Of a stretch of 64,000 nucleotides of DNA, positions 41,420 through 49,558 are shown one piece after another. The notes under the pieces are model-generated. The model was not told where the DNA came from. It saw nothing but the letters and a program-made list of their open reading frames with translations, and did no database searches. The DNA comes from CAIYRG01 sp964494505 (GTDB lineage Bacteria > Pseudomonadota > Alphaproteobacteria > Micropepsales > Micropepsaceae). Each line of letters opens with the position of its first letter. The first letter of the stretch is position 1. A program made the translations under genes and the position numbers. The stretch lies in NCBI GenBank assembly GCA_964494505.1, contig CAZBRO010000004.1:1-64000 (forward strand), written 5' to 3'.

Positions 41420-41869
41420 TTACGGCACGCAGCTTGTGGCGCCGGTCGGATCGGACAGGCACGCCATGACCTCGCGCGGGATGGGTTCGGGCTTGATGCG
41501 GCCGGGCCGCTCCGGGTCGGCAATCGCCCAGACGCGTTTTTCGAATCCCTCGACCGCGATGTCGCCCGTCTTGAGCAGCCGGTGGCGCACGGTAAAGCTC
41601 GTACGGCCCCATTCGCCGACTTCGCTTTCGACCGTCACCGCGTCGTCGAAGCGGCAGGGGGCGATGAATTTCGCTCCCTGTTCCACCAGCGGCATGCCGA
41701 CGATGCCGTATTTCCTGCGCATCTGGGACGGCGAAAGCCCCGTGCGGGCGAACAAAAGGCCCGTGCTGGTGTCGAAGATGATGAGATAATTCGGGTAGAA
41801 CACGATGCCCGCCGGGTCGCATTGGCCCCATTCGATGGTCAGTGTACGGCGGTTCACGAGCGCGGGCAT
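41420..41869 (-). CDS. Acyl-CoA thioesterase, 4-hydroxybenzoyl-CoA type hotdog
   Basis: The 149-residue hotdog protein has WGQCDPAGIVFYPNY near the N-terminus; its Asp18 is the catalytic residue of the 4HBT (Pseudomonas-type) thioesterases. The strand SFTVRHRLLKTGDIAVEGFEKRVW follows the family. It is placed between the second AtoE transporter and the CoA-ester flavin hydroxylase, separated by 9 and 17 bp, so hydrolysis of an aromatic CoA product is likely. Confidence 0.85.
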   Translation of the reverse strand: MPALVNRRTLTIEWGQCDPAGIVFYPNYLIIFDTSTGLLFARTGLSPSQMRRKYGIVGMPLVEQGAKFIAPCRFDDAVTVESEVGEWGRTSFTVRHRLLKTGDIAVEGFEKRVWAIADPERPGRIKPEPIPREVMACLSDPTGATSCVP

Positions 41870-41878
41870 GATCGGGTC

Positions 41879-43216
41879 CTAAGCGAACAACAAGAGGGCG
41901 CCGCCATAAAGCACGAAGCCCACGAAAAGCGCCATCACGCAATATCCCATGATGTCCTTGATGCCGAGGCCGGCAATCGCGAGCACCGGGAGCGCCCAGA
42001 AGGGCTGGATCATGTTGGCGGTCTGCTCCCCCATGGCGACCGCCATCGCGGTCATCGCGGGTGCGACGCCAAGGCTTTGCGCGGCCGGCACCATGAACGG
42101 CCCCTGCACCGCCCAATGGCCCCCGCCCGACGGCACGAACAGGCTGATGATGTTGGACGAGACGAAGGACCAGAACGGCAATGTCTGATGGGTGGAAAAC
42201 GCAACGAAGGCCTGCGCGATCACCGCGGCGAGACCCGTTCCGGTCATGATTCCCATGATGCCGCCATAGAGCGGGAATTGCAGCAGGATCGGTCCCACCG
42301 TGCGCGCGGCGCGGTTGAAGGCGCGCACGTAACGGATCGGCCGCCAATGGAAAACGAGCCCCAGCATCAGCGCGATGAAGATCATGCCGTTGATGTCGAG
42401 GGTAAAGCCGGTGGTAGCGATCACATGGGCTTCGTAGGCAAGGCCCATGCCGACAAGGGCAAGCGTGAACAGCGGCGAATTCTCGATGACGTTTGCGAAA
42501 TTCTTCTCGCGCGAGATTTCGGGCTCTGGCGTGTCCTGGGTTTTCAGCACCTGCGGATCGATGCGCTTCATCTCGGCCTCGCCTGGCGCGATGGCGACCA
42601 GCAGAATCGGAAGCAGGATGAACACGAGAATTGTCGGAACCAGGTTGTAGGCGGTGAAAATCGTCTCGTTCAGCGGCGCGATGCGGCCCGTCACCTTCTC
42701 GATGATGTTGAGCGCGCTGCCGTGGGTCGCAGATGCCAGCGCAATCGAACTCGATAGCCCCGACGCCCATACCATGTTGCCCATATAGGCAATCGCGACC
42801 AGAAGGCCGAAATCCACCTTCGCAATGCGCTTGGCCATCTCGCGGGCAAGGAGTGCACCGGCGACCAGCCCGAAACCCCAATTGAGCCACGAGGCAAACC
42901 CCGAGACCAGGAACATCGTGACCGCCGCGCTCGACTGGTTGGAGGGAATCGCGGCCAGATGCTGCAGAGCGCGCTTCACGGGCGCGGCTTCGGCCAATGC
43001 GACGCCGGTGGAAAGGATCAGCGCCATCTGCATCGCAAAAGCGAGAATCGCCCAGATGCCGTCATACCAGGAGGCGACGATCTTGTTCGCGTCCGACGCC
43101 GTCCACACCAGGGCGGCAATCGCGGTGACGAAGGTCAGGATCAGCGCATAGAGATAAGGATCGGGGATGTAGCGCTCGGCATAGCGGACGAAAACACGCG
43201 TGAGCCGGCGCAGCAT
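41879..43216 (-). CDS. atoE: AtoE-family short-chain fatty acid transporter (second copy)
   Basis: Inner-membrane permease of 445 residues, similar throughout to the copy at 24100-25458: YIPDPYLYALILTF at the start, WLNWGFGLVAGALLAREMAKR, and SLFVPSGGGHWAVQGPFMVPAA near residue 360. It heads an operon with an aromatic-CoA-type thioesterase and a flavin hydroxylase, unlike the first copy, which is coupled to a CoA transferase. The two copies may therefore handle different carboxylates. GGAG-like sequence is upstream of the ATG. Confidence 0.85.
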   Translation of the reverse strand: MLRRLTRVFVRYAERYIPDPYLYALILTFVTAIAALVWTASDANKIVASWYDGIWAILAFAMQMALILSTGVALAEAAPVKRALQHLAAIPSNQSSAAVTMFLVSGFASWLNWGFGLVAGALLAREMAKRIAKVDFGLLVAIAYMGNMVWASGLSSSIALASATHGSALNIIEKVTGRIAPLNETIFTAYNLVPTILVFILLPILLVAIAPGEAEMKRIDPQVLKTQDTPEPEISREKNFANVIENSPLFTLALVGMGLAYEAHVIATTGFTLDINGMIFIALMLGLVFHWRPIRYVRAFNRAARTVGPILLQFPLYGGIMGIMTGTGLAAVIAQAFVAFSTHQTLPFWSFVSSNIISLFVPSGGGHWAVQGPFMVPAAQSLGVAPAMTAMAVAMGEQTANMIQPFWALPVLAIAGLGIKDIMGYCVMALFVGFVLYGGALLLFA

Positions 43217-43296
43217 TTGCTCAATCTCCGATCGCCAAGCAGGCCGGAATGACCTTTTGGCCCGCCGATCCCACGTTTCTATTGAGCCAATCCGCG

Positions 43297-43310
43297 TTGA
43301 GGCAAATCAA
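43297..43310 (+). promoter_or_regulatory. FixK/FNR box upstream of the small heat-shock gene
   Basis: TTGAGGCAAATCAA is a perfect TTGA-N6-TCAA. A -10-like TATGTT starts 23 bases after its end (43333-43338), exactly the geometry seen at 37794. The expected transcription start is about 43345, 23 bases before ATG 43368. Confidence 0.75.
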
Positions 43311-43367
43311 TGCGCCCACGGCCGCTCCCCCCTATGTTGCTTAATTAACCTGAGGAGTACCCCGAAC

Positions 43368-43895
43368 ATGGCCGAACGTCCAATCCAACTGGCCGTCAAG
43401 AAAGTCACCCCGCTGGAGTCGCCCGTTGTGTGGCGCCCATACGAGAATCTCCGGCGTGAGGTGGATCGGCTGTTCGAAGATTTCTGGCGGCACGTCCATC
43501 TTCCGCCACCGCGTTCGATCTTCGATCGCGAGCCGGCCTGGCAGGGCGAAACCGCGTGGGCCGCGTCCCCTGCCGTCGATATTATCGACTCCGGAAAGGC
43601 TTATGAGATCATCGCCGAATTGCCGGGCTTGGATGAGAAGAACATCGAAGTCGCCGTGATCGACGGCAATCTCACCATCAAGGGCGAGAAGCAGTCCGAA
43701 GCGGAAGAAAAGCAAAAGGGCTATTATGTGCGCGAACGCCAATTCGGCTCCTTCGAGCGCAGCTTCCGGGTGCCCGAAGGCGTGAATGCCAGCAAGATCG
43801 AGGCGGCGTTCAAGAACGGCGTCCTCACGGTCACGCTCCCCAAAACTGTGGAATCGCAGAAGCCGGAACAGAAGATCACTGTAAAGGCCGCCTGA
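43368..43895 (+). CDS. Hsp20/alpha-crystallin small heat-shock protein
   Basis: ATP-independent chaperone of 175 residues. The alpha-crystallin domain spans about 65-165: AVDIIDSGKAYEIIAELPGL begins it, GSFERSFRVPEGVN is the conserved late strand, and FKNGVLTVTLPK the signature end. The C-terminal I-x-V (KITVKAA) is the tail that docks oligomers. ATG 43368 has GAGGA at the right distance. A TTGA-N6-TCAA box and -10 upstream suggest activation by a FixK/FNR regulator. A perfect hairpin terminator follows. Confidence 0.92.
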   Translation: MAERPIQLAVKKVTPLESPVVWRPYENLRREVDRLFEDFWRHVHLPPPRSIFDREPAWQGETAWAASPAVDIIDSGKAYEIIAELPGLDEKNIEVAVIDGNLTIKGEKQSEAEEKQKGYYVRERQFGSFERSFRVPEGVNASKIEAAFKNGVLTVTLPKTVESQKPEQKITVKAA

Positions 43896-43911
43896 ATATT
43901 CGCCTGAACGG

Positions 43912-43951
43912 CATCCGGGTTGCACGCATCGCGCAATCCGGATGTTTCTTT
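43912..43951 (+). terminator. Intrinsic terminator after the hsp20 gene
   Basis: CATCCGG-g-TTGC pairs with GCAA-t-CCGGATG (12-bp stem with one G-T wobble), followed by TTTCTTT. It lies 16 bases past the stop codon. Confidence 0.8.
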
Positions 43952-43952
43952 G

Positions 43953-44945
43953 TCAATTGATCGCGTACTTCGTTCTCATCGCGTCGATGAAGCCTTCGCC
44001 GCGCAATTCCTCGATCAGGCTCGCATCGACATAATCGGCGACGTTGGTGCTTTTCACGGGCGCGCCCAATCCGGGCAATTCCTTGATCATGGTCTCCGCG
44101 CCCTCGCGCGAGGGTGCCGCGTCGCGCGGCACGCGGTTGACGAAATCGGCGTAGGCCGCCTCCACCACGTCGGGCGGGAAATCCTTGAACTCGCCCGCCA
44201 GCACCAGCATCGCGCGCTGCGGGCTCGCGAGCGCGGCATAGATCGATTCGATATAGCCGCGGAGAAATTCCTTCACCTCCGCCCGATGCGCGGCGAGAAA
44301 CTTCCGGTCCACCACGATGGCCGTGAAAATCCAGGGCAGGTTCGCCCGCAGATCTACAAGCAACGGCAAATTGGCGTGATCGGCTTGCGTGTCGGCAGGC
44401 TCGTTCAGCGCAGTCGCGGCGATGGCCCCGGATTTGAGCGCGTCCAGCCGCTTCAGCGTGCCGCCCGCTTCGACCATGGTCACGTCGGAACGCGCGAGCC
44501 CCAGCTGCTTCAGCGCAAGGGACGCAGCGCTGTCGGATTCCGAACCGAACGCGCTGACGCCGACCTTCTTGCCCTTCAGTTCGTCGGCGCCGGTGACGAG
44601 CTTGGACCCGAAGACGCGAAAGCTCATGGTGTTGGCGCCCGACGCGATCAGCCGGTAATCGCCGCCCTTGCCGTTGGCGTCGATGACGGCCGAAAGGCCA
44701 ACCGTCATGGCCTCAAGCCGCCCCTGCCCGACTTCGGCGAGTCCCCGGCTGCCGCCATCGGTGTTGACGATTTCGACGTCGAGCCCGCGCGCCTTGAAGA
44801 TGCCGGACTGCTGGCCCATCCACAGCGGCAGCATGTTCACGGTGGGCGCGGCGATACCAATACGGAACACGGTTTCGGCAGCATTGGCCGCACCCGCCGC
44901 ACTTGCGAAAACAAGCACCGCCATCACCAGTAAAACGCGGCGCAT
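43953..44945 (-). CDS. Periplasmic substrate-binding protein, NitT/TauT (SsuA-like) ABC type
   Basis: The product is about 330 residues with a signal peptide (MRRVLLVMAVLVFASAAGA) and the two-lobed NMT1/SsuA-type fold: IGIAAPTVNMLPLWMGQQSGIF at the ligand lobe start, ADELKGKKVGVSAFGSESD at the domain hinge, and IATALNEPAD later. Relatives bind sulfonates, nitrate, taurine or thiamine precursors. No permease or ATPase gene is adjacent, so it is an orphan that must share a transporter elsewhere. ATG 44960, five codons upstream, is an alternative start. Confidence 0.85.
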   Translation of the reverse strand: MRRVLLVMAVLVFASAAGAANAAETVFRIGIAAPTVNMLPLWMGQQSGIFKARGLDVEIVNTDGGSRGLAEVGQGRLEAMTVGLSAVIDANGKGGDYRLIASGANTMSFRVFGSKLVTGADELKGKKVGVSAFGSESDSAASLALKQLGLARSDVTMVEAGGTLKRLDALKSGAIAATALNEPADTQADHANLPLLVDLRANLPWIFTAIVVDRKFLAAHRAEVKEFLRGYIESIYAALASPQRAMLVLAGEFKDFPPDVVEAAYADFVNRVPRDAAPSREGAETMIKELPGLGAPVKSTNVADYVDASLIEELRGEGFIDAMRTKYAIN

Positions 44946-45096
44946 CGGCGATCCGGGCATGGCGTTTTCTCCCCTTCGCTCTCCTTAACAAGGAACCGGC
45001 GCGGAGGCCAGACGCGCCGGTACCCGCTTCAAATCGGACCGGGATTGCCACTAAGGTGCCGTCATACGGTCCAGCCGGGTTCGGGGGAGTGTTTCA

Positions 45097-45600
45097 ATGT
45101 CGTTTTTCAGGGCACGCGGGGTTGCGTCCGTCATCCTGCTGACCGCCGCGCTTGGCCCGGCTGCCCTCGCCGCCAATGGCGCGGTCACCGTCCACGATAT
45201 GTCGCTGGACATGGCCAAAGCCGCCGCCGATGCCACCCTCACCGCGTGCCGCGCCAAGGGCTATCGAACCGCCGTTACGGTGGTGGATCGCGCGGGCGAG
45301 GTGATCGTGGCGATGCGCGATGAACTGGCGACGACCCAGATGGCGGAGATGTCGCGGCGCAAGGCCTATACCGCGCGGATGTTCCGCCGCTCGACGCTCG
45401 ATTGGGCGAAGCGCACGGCGGAGGACCCCGCACTTGCGCCGCAGCGGGACTTGCCCAATGTGCTGGCGCTCGCAGGCGGCGTGCCGATCAAACTCGGCGA
45501 GGAAACCATCGGCGCCGTCGCGAGTTCCGGCTCGACGCAGGAACTCGACGATGCCTGCGCGCATGCCGGCGCGGCCAAGGCCGAAGCGATGATGAGATAG
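45097..45600 (+). CDS. GlcG/HbpS-family (DUF336) exported protein
   Basis: The product is 167 residues with an N-terminal signal sequence (residues 8-26) and a GlcG/HbpS domain: VTVVDRAGEVIVAMRDE, the SRRKAYTARMF helix, and GGVPIKLGEETIGAVASSGSTQELDDACA at the end. Some members bind heme or degrade-pathway cofactors, but residues for heme binding are not conserved enough to predict this. It is followed 4 bp later by a GFA-type gene, which may be co-transcribed. Confidence 0.85.
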   Translation: MSFFRARGVASVILLTAALGPAALAANGAVTVHDMSLDMAKAAADATLTACRAKGYRTAVTVVDRAGEVIVAMRDELATTQMAEMSRRKAYTARMFRRSTLDWAKRTAEDPALAPQRDLPNVLALAGGVPIKLGEETIGAVASSGSTQELDDACAHAGAAKAEAMMR

Positions 45601-45604
45601 GGTT

Positions 45605-45943
45605 GTGATAGAGGCATCGTGTCATTGCGGCGCAGTCCGCATGGATATCGAGGACGCACCCAAATGGGTGACGCAATGCAGCTGCTCGATCTGCCGCAAA
45701 CTGGGTGTGCTATGGGCTTATTACCGGCCGGAACAGGTTCATTTCCTTCCGCCGGTGGGCGCAACCTCGGTGTATTTGTGGAACGACCGGGTTATCGCGT
45801 TCCATAGTTGTGCGGTTTGCGGCTGCACGACGCATTGGTCCCCAGTCGACAAATCCTTGAACCGCATGGCGGTGAACGCGCGCCTCATGGAGCCGGCCGT
45901 CCTTGCCGCTGCGAGCGTCGATAAGATCGACGGCCCCTCATAA
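45605..45943 (+). CDS. GFA/CENP-V-like zinc protein
   Basis: The 112-residue zinc-binding protein is of the glutathione-dependent formaldehyde-activating (GFA) fold. Cys ligands are visible as CHCGAVR (Cys6, Cys8), CSCSICRK (Cys25, Cys27, Cys30) and CAVCGCTTHW. Translation seems to start at GTG 45605; no ATG is available before the first Cys pair. The founding enzyme speeds formaldehyde-glutathione adduct formation, but most relatives are uncharacterised, so the reaction is open. Confidence 0.85.
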   Translation: MIEASCHCGAVRMDIEDAPKWVTQCSCSICRKLGVLWAYYRPEQVHFLPPVGATSVYLWNDRVIAFHSCAVCGCTTHWSPVDKSLNRMAVNARLMEPAVLAAASVDKIDGPS

Positions 45944-45960
45944 GCGCCCGCCCAGCCGGA

Positions 45961-46872
45961 CTAAAAACTGCGCCCGTAGTCGGCTCCCATGACGAAAGCG
46001 ACCCTGTTGCTGTTCCCATCGACCGCGAGCGGCAGCAAGAGCCGGCTCACTTCGCTGTACCAGCGGCCATTGGCGATGCTGACGGGCGCAAATAGAGGCT
46101 GCTGCGTTCTCACGACCTCCTGGTAATGGAGAATCATGAGAGACCACAGGTCCCGCGGCGTCAGTTCGTCGAGGAAACGGCCGGTCAGGTCTTGACCGTA
46201 GACTTTCGTGAGGTCGGTACCGAACAGCCGAAACTGGAAGCGGCCCGCCGGCATCACGGTTGCGATGGACAGATGGGGCGCCCAGCGGTTCATCGTGGCC
46301 AGATCGAAATCGGCGCGCTGGGGCAGTGCCCTGTCGCCCCGCAGTTTCGTCCACATCGCTTGGAGGGCATCGAGTTCCCGGTGGGTCGTGAGATGTGTCG
46401 GCAGGTTACCAGCCGGGAATTCCTTAAGCGGCATCGGAAGGTGGAGGGTGACCAAGGCGGTGCCTTCGCGTACCGCTTTGGGCGCCGGCACGGCGTCCGC
46501 CGATCCGATCAGCGACTCGACGAAGATCAGAAATTGCGCTTCGCCGTCGGGCTCGACGAGCGGCGCAACCATTGCGCGGGCCGCGTATACCGAGCCATCC
46601 TTGCGGTATCGGAGAATCGCAACGCTGCACGGCTTGCCCTGCCTGATTGCCGACTCGCATTCTTCCAGAGCCGCCCGGCTGGTCTTGGGACCGTTCAGAA
46701 GCTCGGCCGGCCGGCCGAGCGCCTCTTCGCTGCTGTAGCCGGTCAGATCGGTGAAGGCCTGGTTGACGTAGCAGATGTTCCGCTTCCCTGGATCGCTGTC
46801 GAAGTTGAGCAGCGCCACCGCATTGGGCGAGACCTCCCATATCGGCTGTATCAATTTATCCAGGGCCATCAT
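45961..46872 (-). CDS. Two-domain PAS protein (LOV-like PAS plus PAS_5-type domain)
   Basis: Soluble 303-residue protein. Residues 12-125 form a PAS/PAC domain whose layout recalls LOV domains (FTDLTGYSSEEALGRP...RYRKDGS), but the photoactive Cys is absent: GRPAELLNG replaces the usual GRNCRFLQ. Residues ~165-290 resemble the alphaproteobacterial PAS_5 family (FDLATMNRWAPHLSI...FRLFGTDL). No kinase, cyclase or DNA-binding output is present, so it may be a protein-protein signalling module. It is flanked by unrelated genes. Confidence 0.75.
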   Translation of the reverse strand: MMALDKLIQPIWEVSPNAVALLNFDSDPGKRNICYVNQAFTDLTGYSSEEALGRPAELLNGPKTSRAALEECESAIRQGKPCSVAILRYRKDGSVYAARAMVAPLVEPDGEAQFLIFVESLIGSADAVPAPKAVREGTALVTLHLPMPLKEFPAGNLPTHLTTHRELDALQAMWTKLRGDRALPQRADFDLATMNRWAPHLSIATVMPAGRFQFRLFGTDLTKVYGQDLTGRFLDELTPRDLWSLMILHYQEVVRTQQPLFAPVSIANGRWYSEVSRLLLPLAVDGNSNRVAFVMGADYGRSF

Positions 46873-47021
46873 GGCCGCTCGTTCCCGCGCCGAATCGGTC
46901 CCAATTGCATCTTATCCATACTCAGACGCTCGCCCCAGCGCATTGCGCAAGATCAACTCCGCGGAACCGCGGAACGGGAGGCTGCACGGACATCGGTTTG
47001 CTCGCCCCTCGGATAAAATTT

Positions 47022-47357
47022 TCAGTCCTCGCGACGTTCCAATGCTTCAGCTTCCTGCGCGAGTCTGACCGCGCAAGAAGCGATAATCTGCTTGATCCTC
47101 GGATTGTTTTCTTTCTGCGCGGCGGCAAGAGCGAGATAACATAGTCTACGCAAGTCCGAGGCCGACCGCGCCGCCGACCTTGTGTAATCCAGCGTCAGCC
47201 GGGTCTCATCCCACACTTCGACCTTGTGTGCCTCAGGATAACCGGAGAGCAGGCCGAGCGCGTAGTCTTCCGCTTCCCCATCGTTCGCGCTTTCGAAAGC
47301 GCGCCACGCCGCGGCAGCGCCATCCTTTTGGACGAAGTAACAGTGATATTGCCTCAT
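47022..47357 (-). CDS. Small protein of unknown function
   Basis: The product is 111 residues, soluble and charged. The N-terminal MRQYHCYFVQKDG and WRAFESANDGEAEDYALGLLS suggest a small alpha/beta fold like those of short proteins commonly found in Bradyrhizobium relatives. The C-terminal helix is acidic. No enzyme motif is seen. It stands alone, with 148 bp to the PAS gene and 229 bp to the next gene, neither holding another ORF I can support. Confidence 0.6.
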   Translation of the reverse strand: MRQYHCYFVQKDGAAAAWRAFESANDGEAEDYALGLLSGYPEAHKVEVWDETRLTLDYTRSAARSASDLRRLCYLALAAAQKENNPRIKQIIASCAVRLAQEAEALERRED

Positions 47358-47586
47358 GGTTGCACCGTTCCCTGATATCGAGCGGGAGCGCGCACACTAT
47401 GAATGTGGCTAAAGGTCTCTCAGCCGCCGACGCTCCTTGGGGATATCGACGGTGATAGGAAACTACCCTTTGGTGCAAAGTCCGTCTGTAGTATCTTTGC
47501 CTACCGATATTCAATGATCCGGCTTATTCGGGGAATGCGGCTCCCCGAAATACGCTATAGCCTGGACCCGCTATCGCCATGAACCG

Positions 47587-48825
47587 TCAAGCCAATCGCG
47601 GCGGGGCGATGTGATCGCGCGTGATGGACCGCAGATTTGCCGTGCCGGCAAGCTGCATCACGATGTAGAGATCGTCGCGCAGATATTCGAGCACGCTCTG
47701 CGCACCGAGATTCCCGCCGAGCGCGAGGCCATACAGAATCGGCCGCCCGCAGGCCACCACATCCGCACCCAAGGCGATCGCGCGGAAGACATCCTGCCCT
47801 CGCCTTATGCCGGAATCGTACACGATGGGAATCCGCCCCTTCACCGCATCCGCCACGCGCGGCAATACGGTAATCGCCGCCGGCACTCCGTCGAGCGCGC
47901 GCCCGCCATGGTTGGAGACATAGACCGCATCGATGCCGCGCTCGACGGCCTGCATTGCCGTCACCGGCGACATGACGCCCTTCACGACGACGGGCAGACC
48001 CGTCTCCTGCTTGATCCACAGCATGTCGTCCCAGTTCAGATCGACCTTGCGGCGTCCCATGATTGCAGCCGCCTTGACCGGGTCCTTCTCGTTCAGCGGC
48101 GCATTGCCCTTGCCCAGAGACACCGGAATCCGGAAATCGTTGCGGATGTTGTTGTCGCGCGGATAGGCGAGCGTCGAATCGATGGTCGGCACGATGGCCG
48201 AGAAACCGGCGGCTTTGGCGCGCATGATGATTTCGCGGGCGTAGCCGCGGTCGGCCGGGAAATAGAGCTGCATCCATTTCGGGCCGGGATGGGCCTTGGC
48301 CACGTCCTCGAGCGGCACGTTGGATTGCATGGACAGGATCATCAGCGTGTTCATTGCGGCTGCGGCCTGGGCGGTGCCGATTTCCTTGGACACATGCGCA
48401 AGGCCGTGGCTTCCCATCGGCGGAATGATGATCGGGAACGGTAGCTTGTGGCCCAGGATCGTCGCCGACAGGTCAGGTTTCTGAACGCCCGCCAGGAAAT
48501 GCGGTTCCAGACCGATGGCGCGCATGGCGCGCAGGTTCTCGGCCTTGGTGTATTCCGCGCCTGAGCCGCCGAAAATGTAGCCATAGCCGCCCTTGGGGAG
48601 AATCTTCTCGGCTTCGATTTCCAGTTCGTCGGTGTTGACGATCTTGAGCTTCTTCACCTCCTTGCCGCCCTCATAGACGACCTTCTCGTCGCCTGGGCGC
48701 ACGCTGCTGCCGCGCTCCTGACCCGGCCCATCGGCCGCAGGCGCCGTCTGTGCCATGGCCGGTGCGGCCACCGCCGCTGCCGCCAAAGTGCCCGTCAAAA
48801 GGAAATCGCGCCGCTGCACGTCCAT
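47587..48825 (-). CDS. Exported FMN-dependent alpha-hydroxy acid oxidase/dehydrogenase
   Basis: The 412-residue product has a twin-arginine signal (RRDFLLTGTLAAAAVAAPA), expected for a cofactor-loaded enzyme. The TIM barrel follows lactate oxidase/glycolate oxidase: PIIIPPMGSHGLAH, MQLYFPADRG, VVVKGVMSP (flavin Lys), and VSNHGGRALDG with the catalytic His and substrate Arg. It should oxidise an L-2-hydroxy acid in the periplasm; substrate and electron acceptor are not evident. AGGGAGG precedes the ATG. Confidence 0.88.
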   Translation of the reverse strand: MDVQRRDFLLTGTLAAAAVAAPAMAQTAPAADGPGQERGSSVRPGDEKVVYEGGKEVKKLKIVNTDELEIEAEKILPKGGYGYIFGGSGAEYTKAENLRAMRAIGLEPHFLAGVQKPDLSATILGHKLPFPIIIPPMGSHGLAHVSKEIGTAQAAAAMNTLMILSMQSNVPLEDVAKAHPGPKWMQLYFPADRGYAREIIMRAKAAGFSAIVPTIDSTLAYPRDNNIRNDFRIPVSLGKGNAPLNEKDPVKAAAIMGRRKVDLNWDDMLWIKQETGLPVVVKGVMSPVTAMQAVERGIDAVYVSNHGGRALDGVPAAITVLPRVADAVKGRIPIVYDSGIRRGQDVFRAIALGADVVACGRPILYGLALGGNLGAQSVLEYLRDDLYIVMQLAGTANLRSITRDHIAPPRLA

Positions 48826-48920
48826 GGATCCCTCCCGTTTGCCCGCCAGATGCGGGGCTCATGCGCAGTCTAGCCGAAAACCGCGCGGATCGGATTGCAA
48901 AAGAAAGCGGGAAACCCGGG

Positions 48921-49499
48921 TTAGGGCGACGGCGGAATGGTCACTTTCAGGTCGTGGAAGAAGCTGCCGATTTCGGGGCCCGCATCGAAATCCGCCGGAT
49001 AGGCGAAGTCGTATTGCACGACCCATTTTCCGGCGACGTTGCAATAGTAATAGCGTTCCGACCGGAACAGAGGCCCGCCGGGAATCGGCTGGTATTCGTA
49101 GCGGCCCGCAACGCCGGCAATTGTGGAGAAGCCGTCGATTGCCGGGGCGTCCCGGGGCTGCAGGGATTGCACATCGGGATGGCTGCTGAGGAGTGCTTCC
49201 TTTTCCGTCGCGATATAGTCCCGGCAGAAATCCGGATTGTCGGGCGGCAGAAAGACGGTGAACGTGGCCGCGATGCGCCCTTCCAGGCCCTCATAGCCAT
49301 AGCCGGCGCTGGCGGCGTTCTCGACACCGGGTGTCTCGCGAAAACGCCTGAATTCACCCACGCTTTCGGGAAGCACCATGCCGGATGCCGGATGGACAAA
49401 CGGTCCTTCGACGCGCCTCGTCTGGGCGGACACGGACCCGGCGAGAGCTGCCAGCGACGCACCCAAAGAGAGCGCCCGAAGAACGTCACCGCGCTTCAA
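48921..49499 (-). CDS. Exported protein of unknown function
   Basis: The 192-residue product has a signal peptide (hydrophobic residues 9-22, cleavage near VSA-QT). The mature part is beta-rich with paired motifs RYYYCNVAGKWVVQYDFAYP and GYEGLEGRIAATFTVFL. No family is recognised. It sits between a hydroxy-acid oxidase gene and a TetR regulator gene, all on the same strand but with separate spacing. Confidence 0.7.
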   Translation of the reverse strand: MKRGDVLRALSLGASLAALAGSVSAQTRRVEGPFVHPASGMVLPESVGEFRRFRETPGVENAASAGYGYEGLEGRIAATFTVFLPPDNPDFCRDYIATEKEALLSSHPDVQSLQPRDAPAIDGFSTIAGVAGRYEYQPIPGGPLFRSERYYYCNVAGKWVVQYDFAYPADFDAGPEIGSFFHDLKVTIPPSP

Positions 49500-49558
49500 T
49501 GTGTTCGACTCCCCGCATTCCCGAGCCGGACCAATCTACCCGAGATTCTGGAAACGGC

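Noticed and set aside
40275..42890. Single 871-residue fusion of transporter region and monooxygenase
   Set aside because: The part upstream of 41402 is the AtoE and thioesterase genes read out of frame; the FAD motif gives a clean start at 41402.
43331..43360. ROSE-like RNA thermometer upstream of hsp20 (TTGCT facing AGGAG)
   Set aside because: The TTGCT lies within or beside the predicted -10 (43333-43338), so it would not be in the mRNA if the start is near 43345, and the loop of 11 bases is long for a ROSE hairpin.
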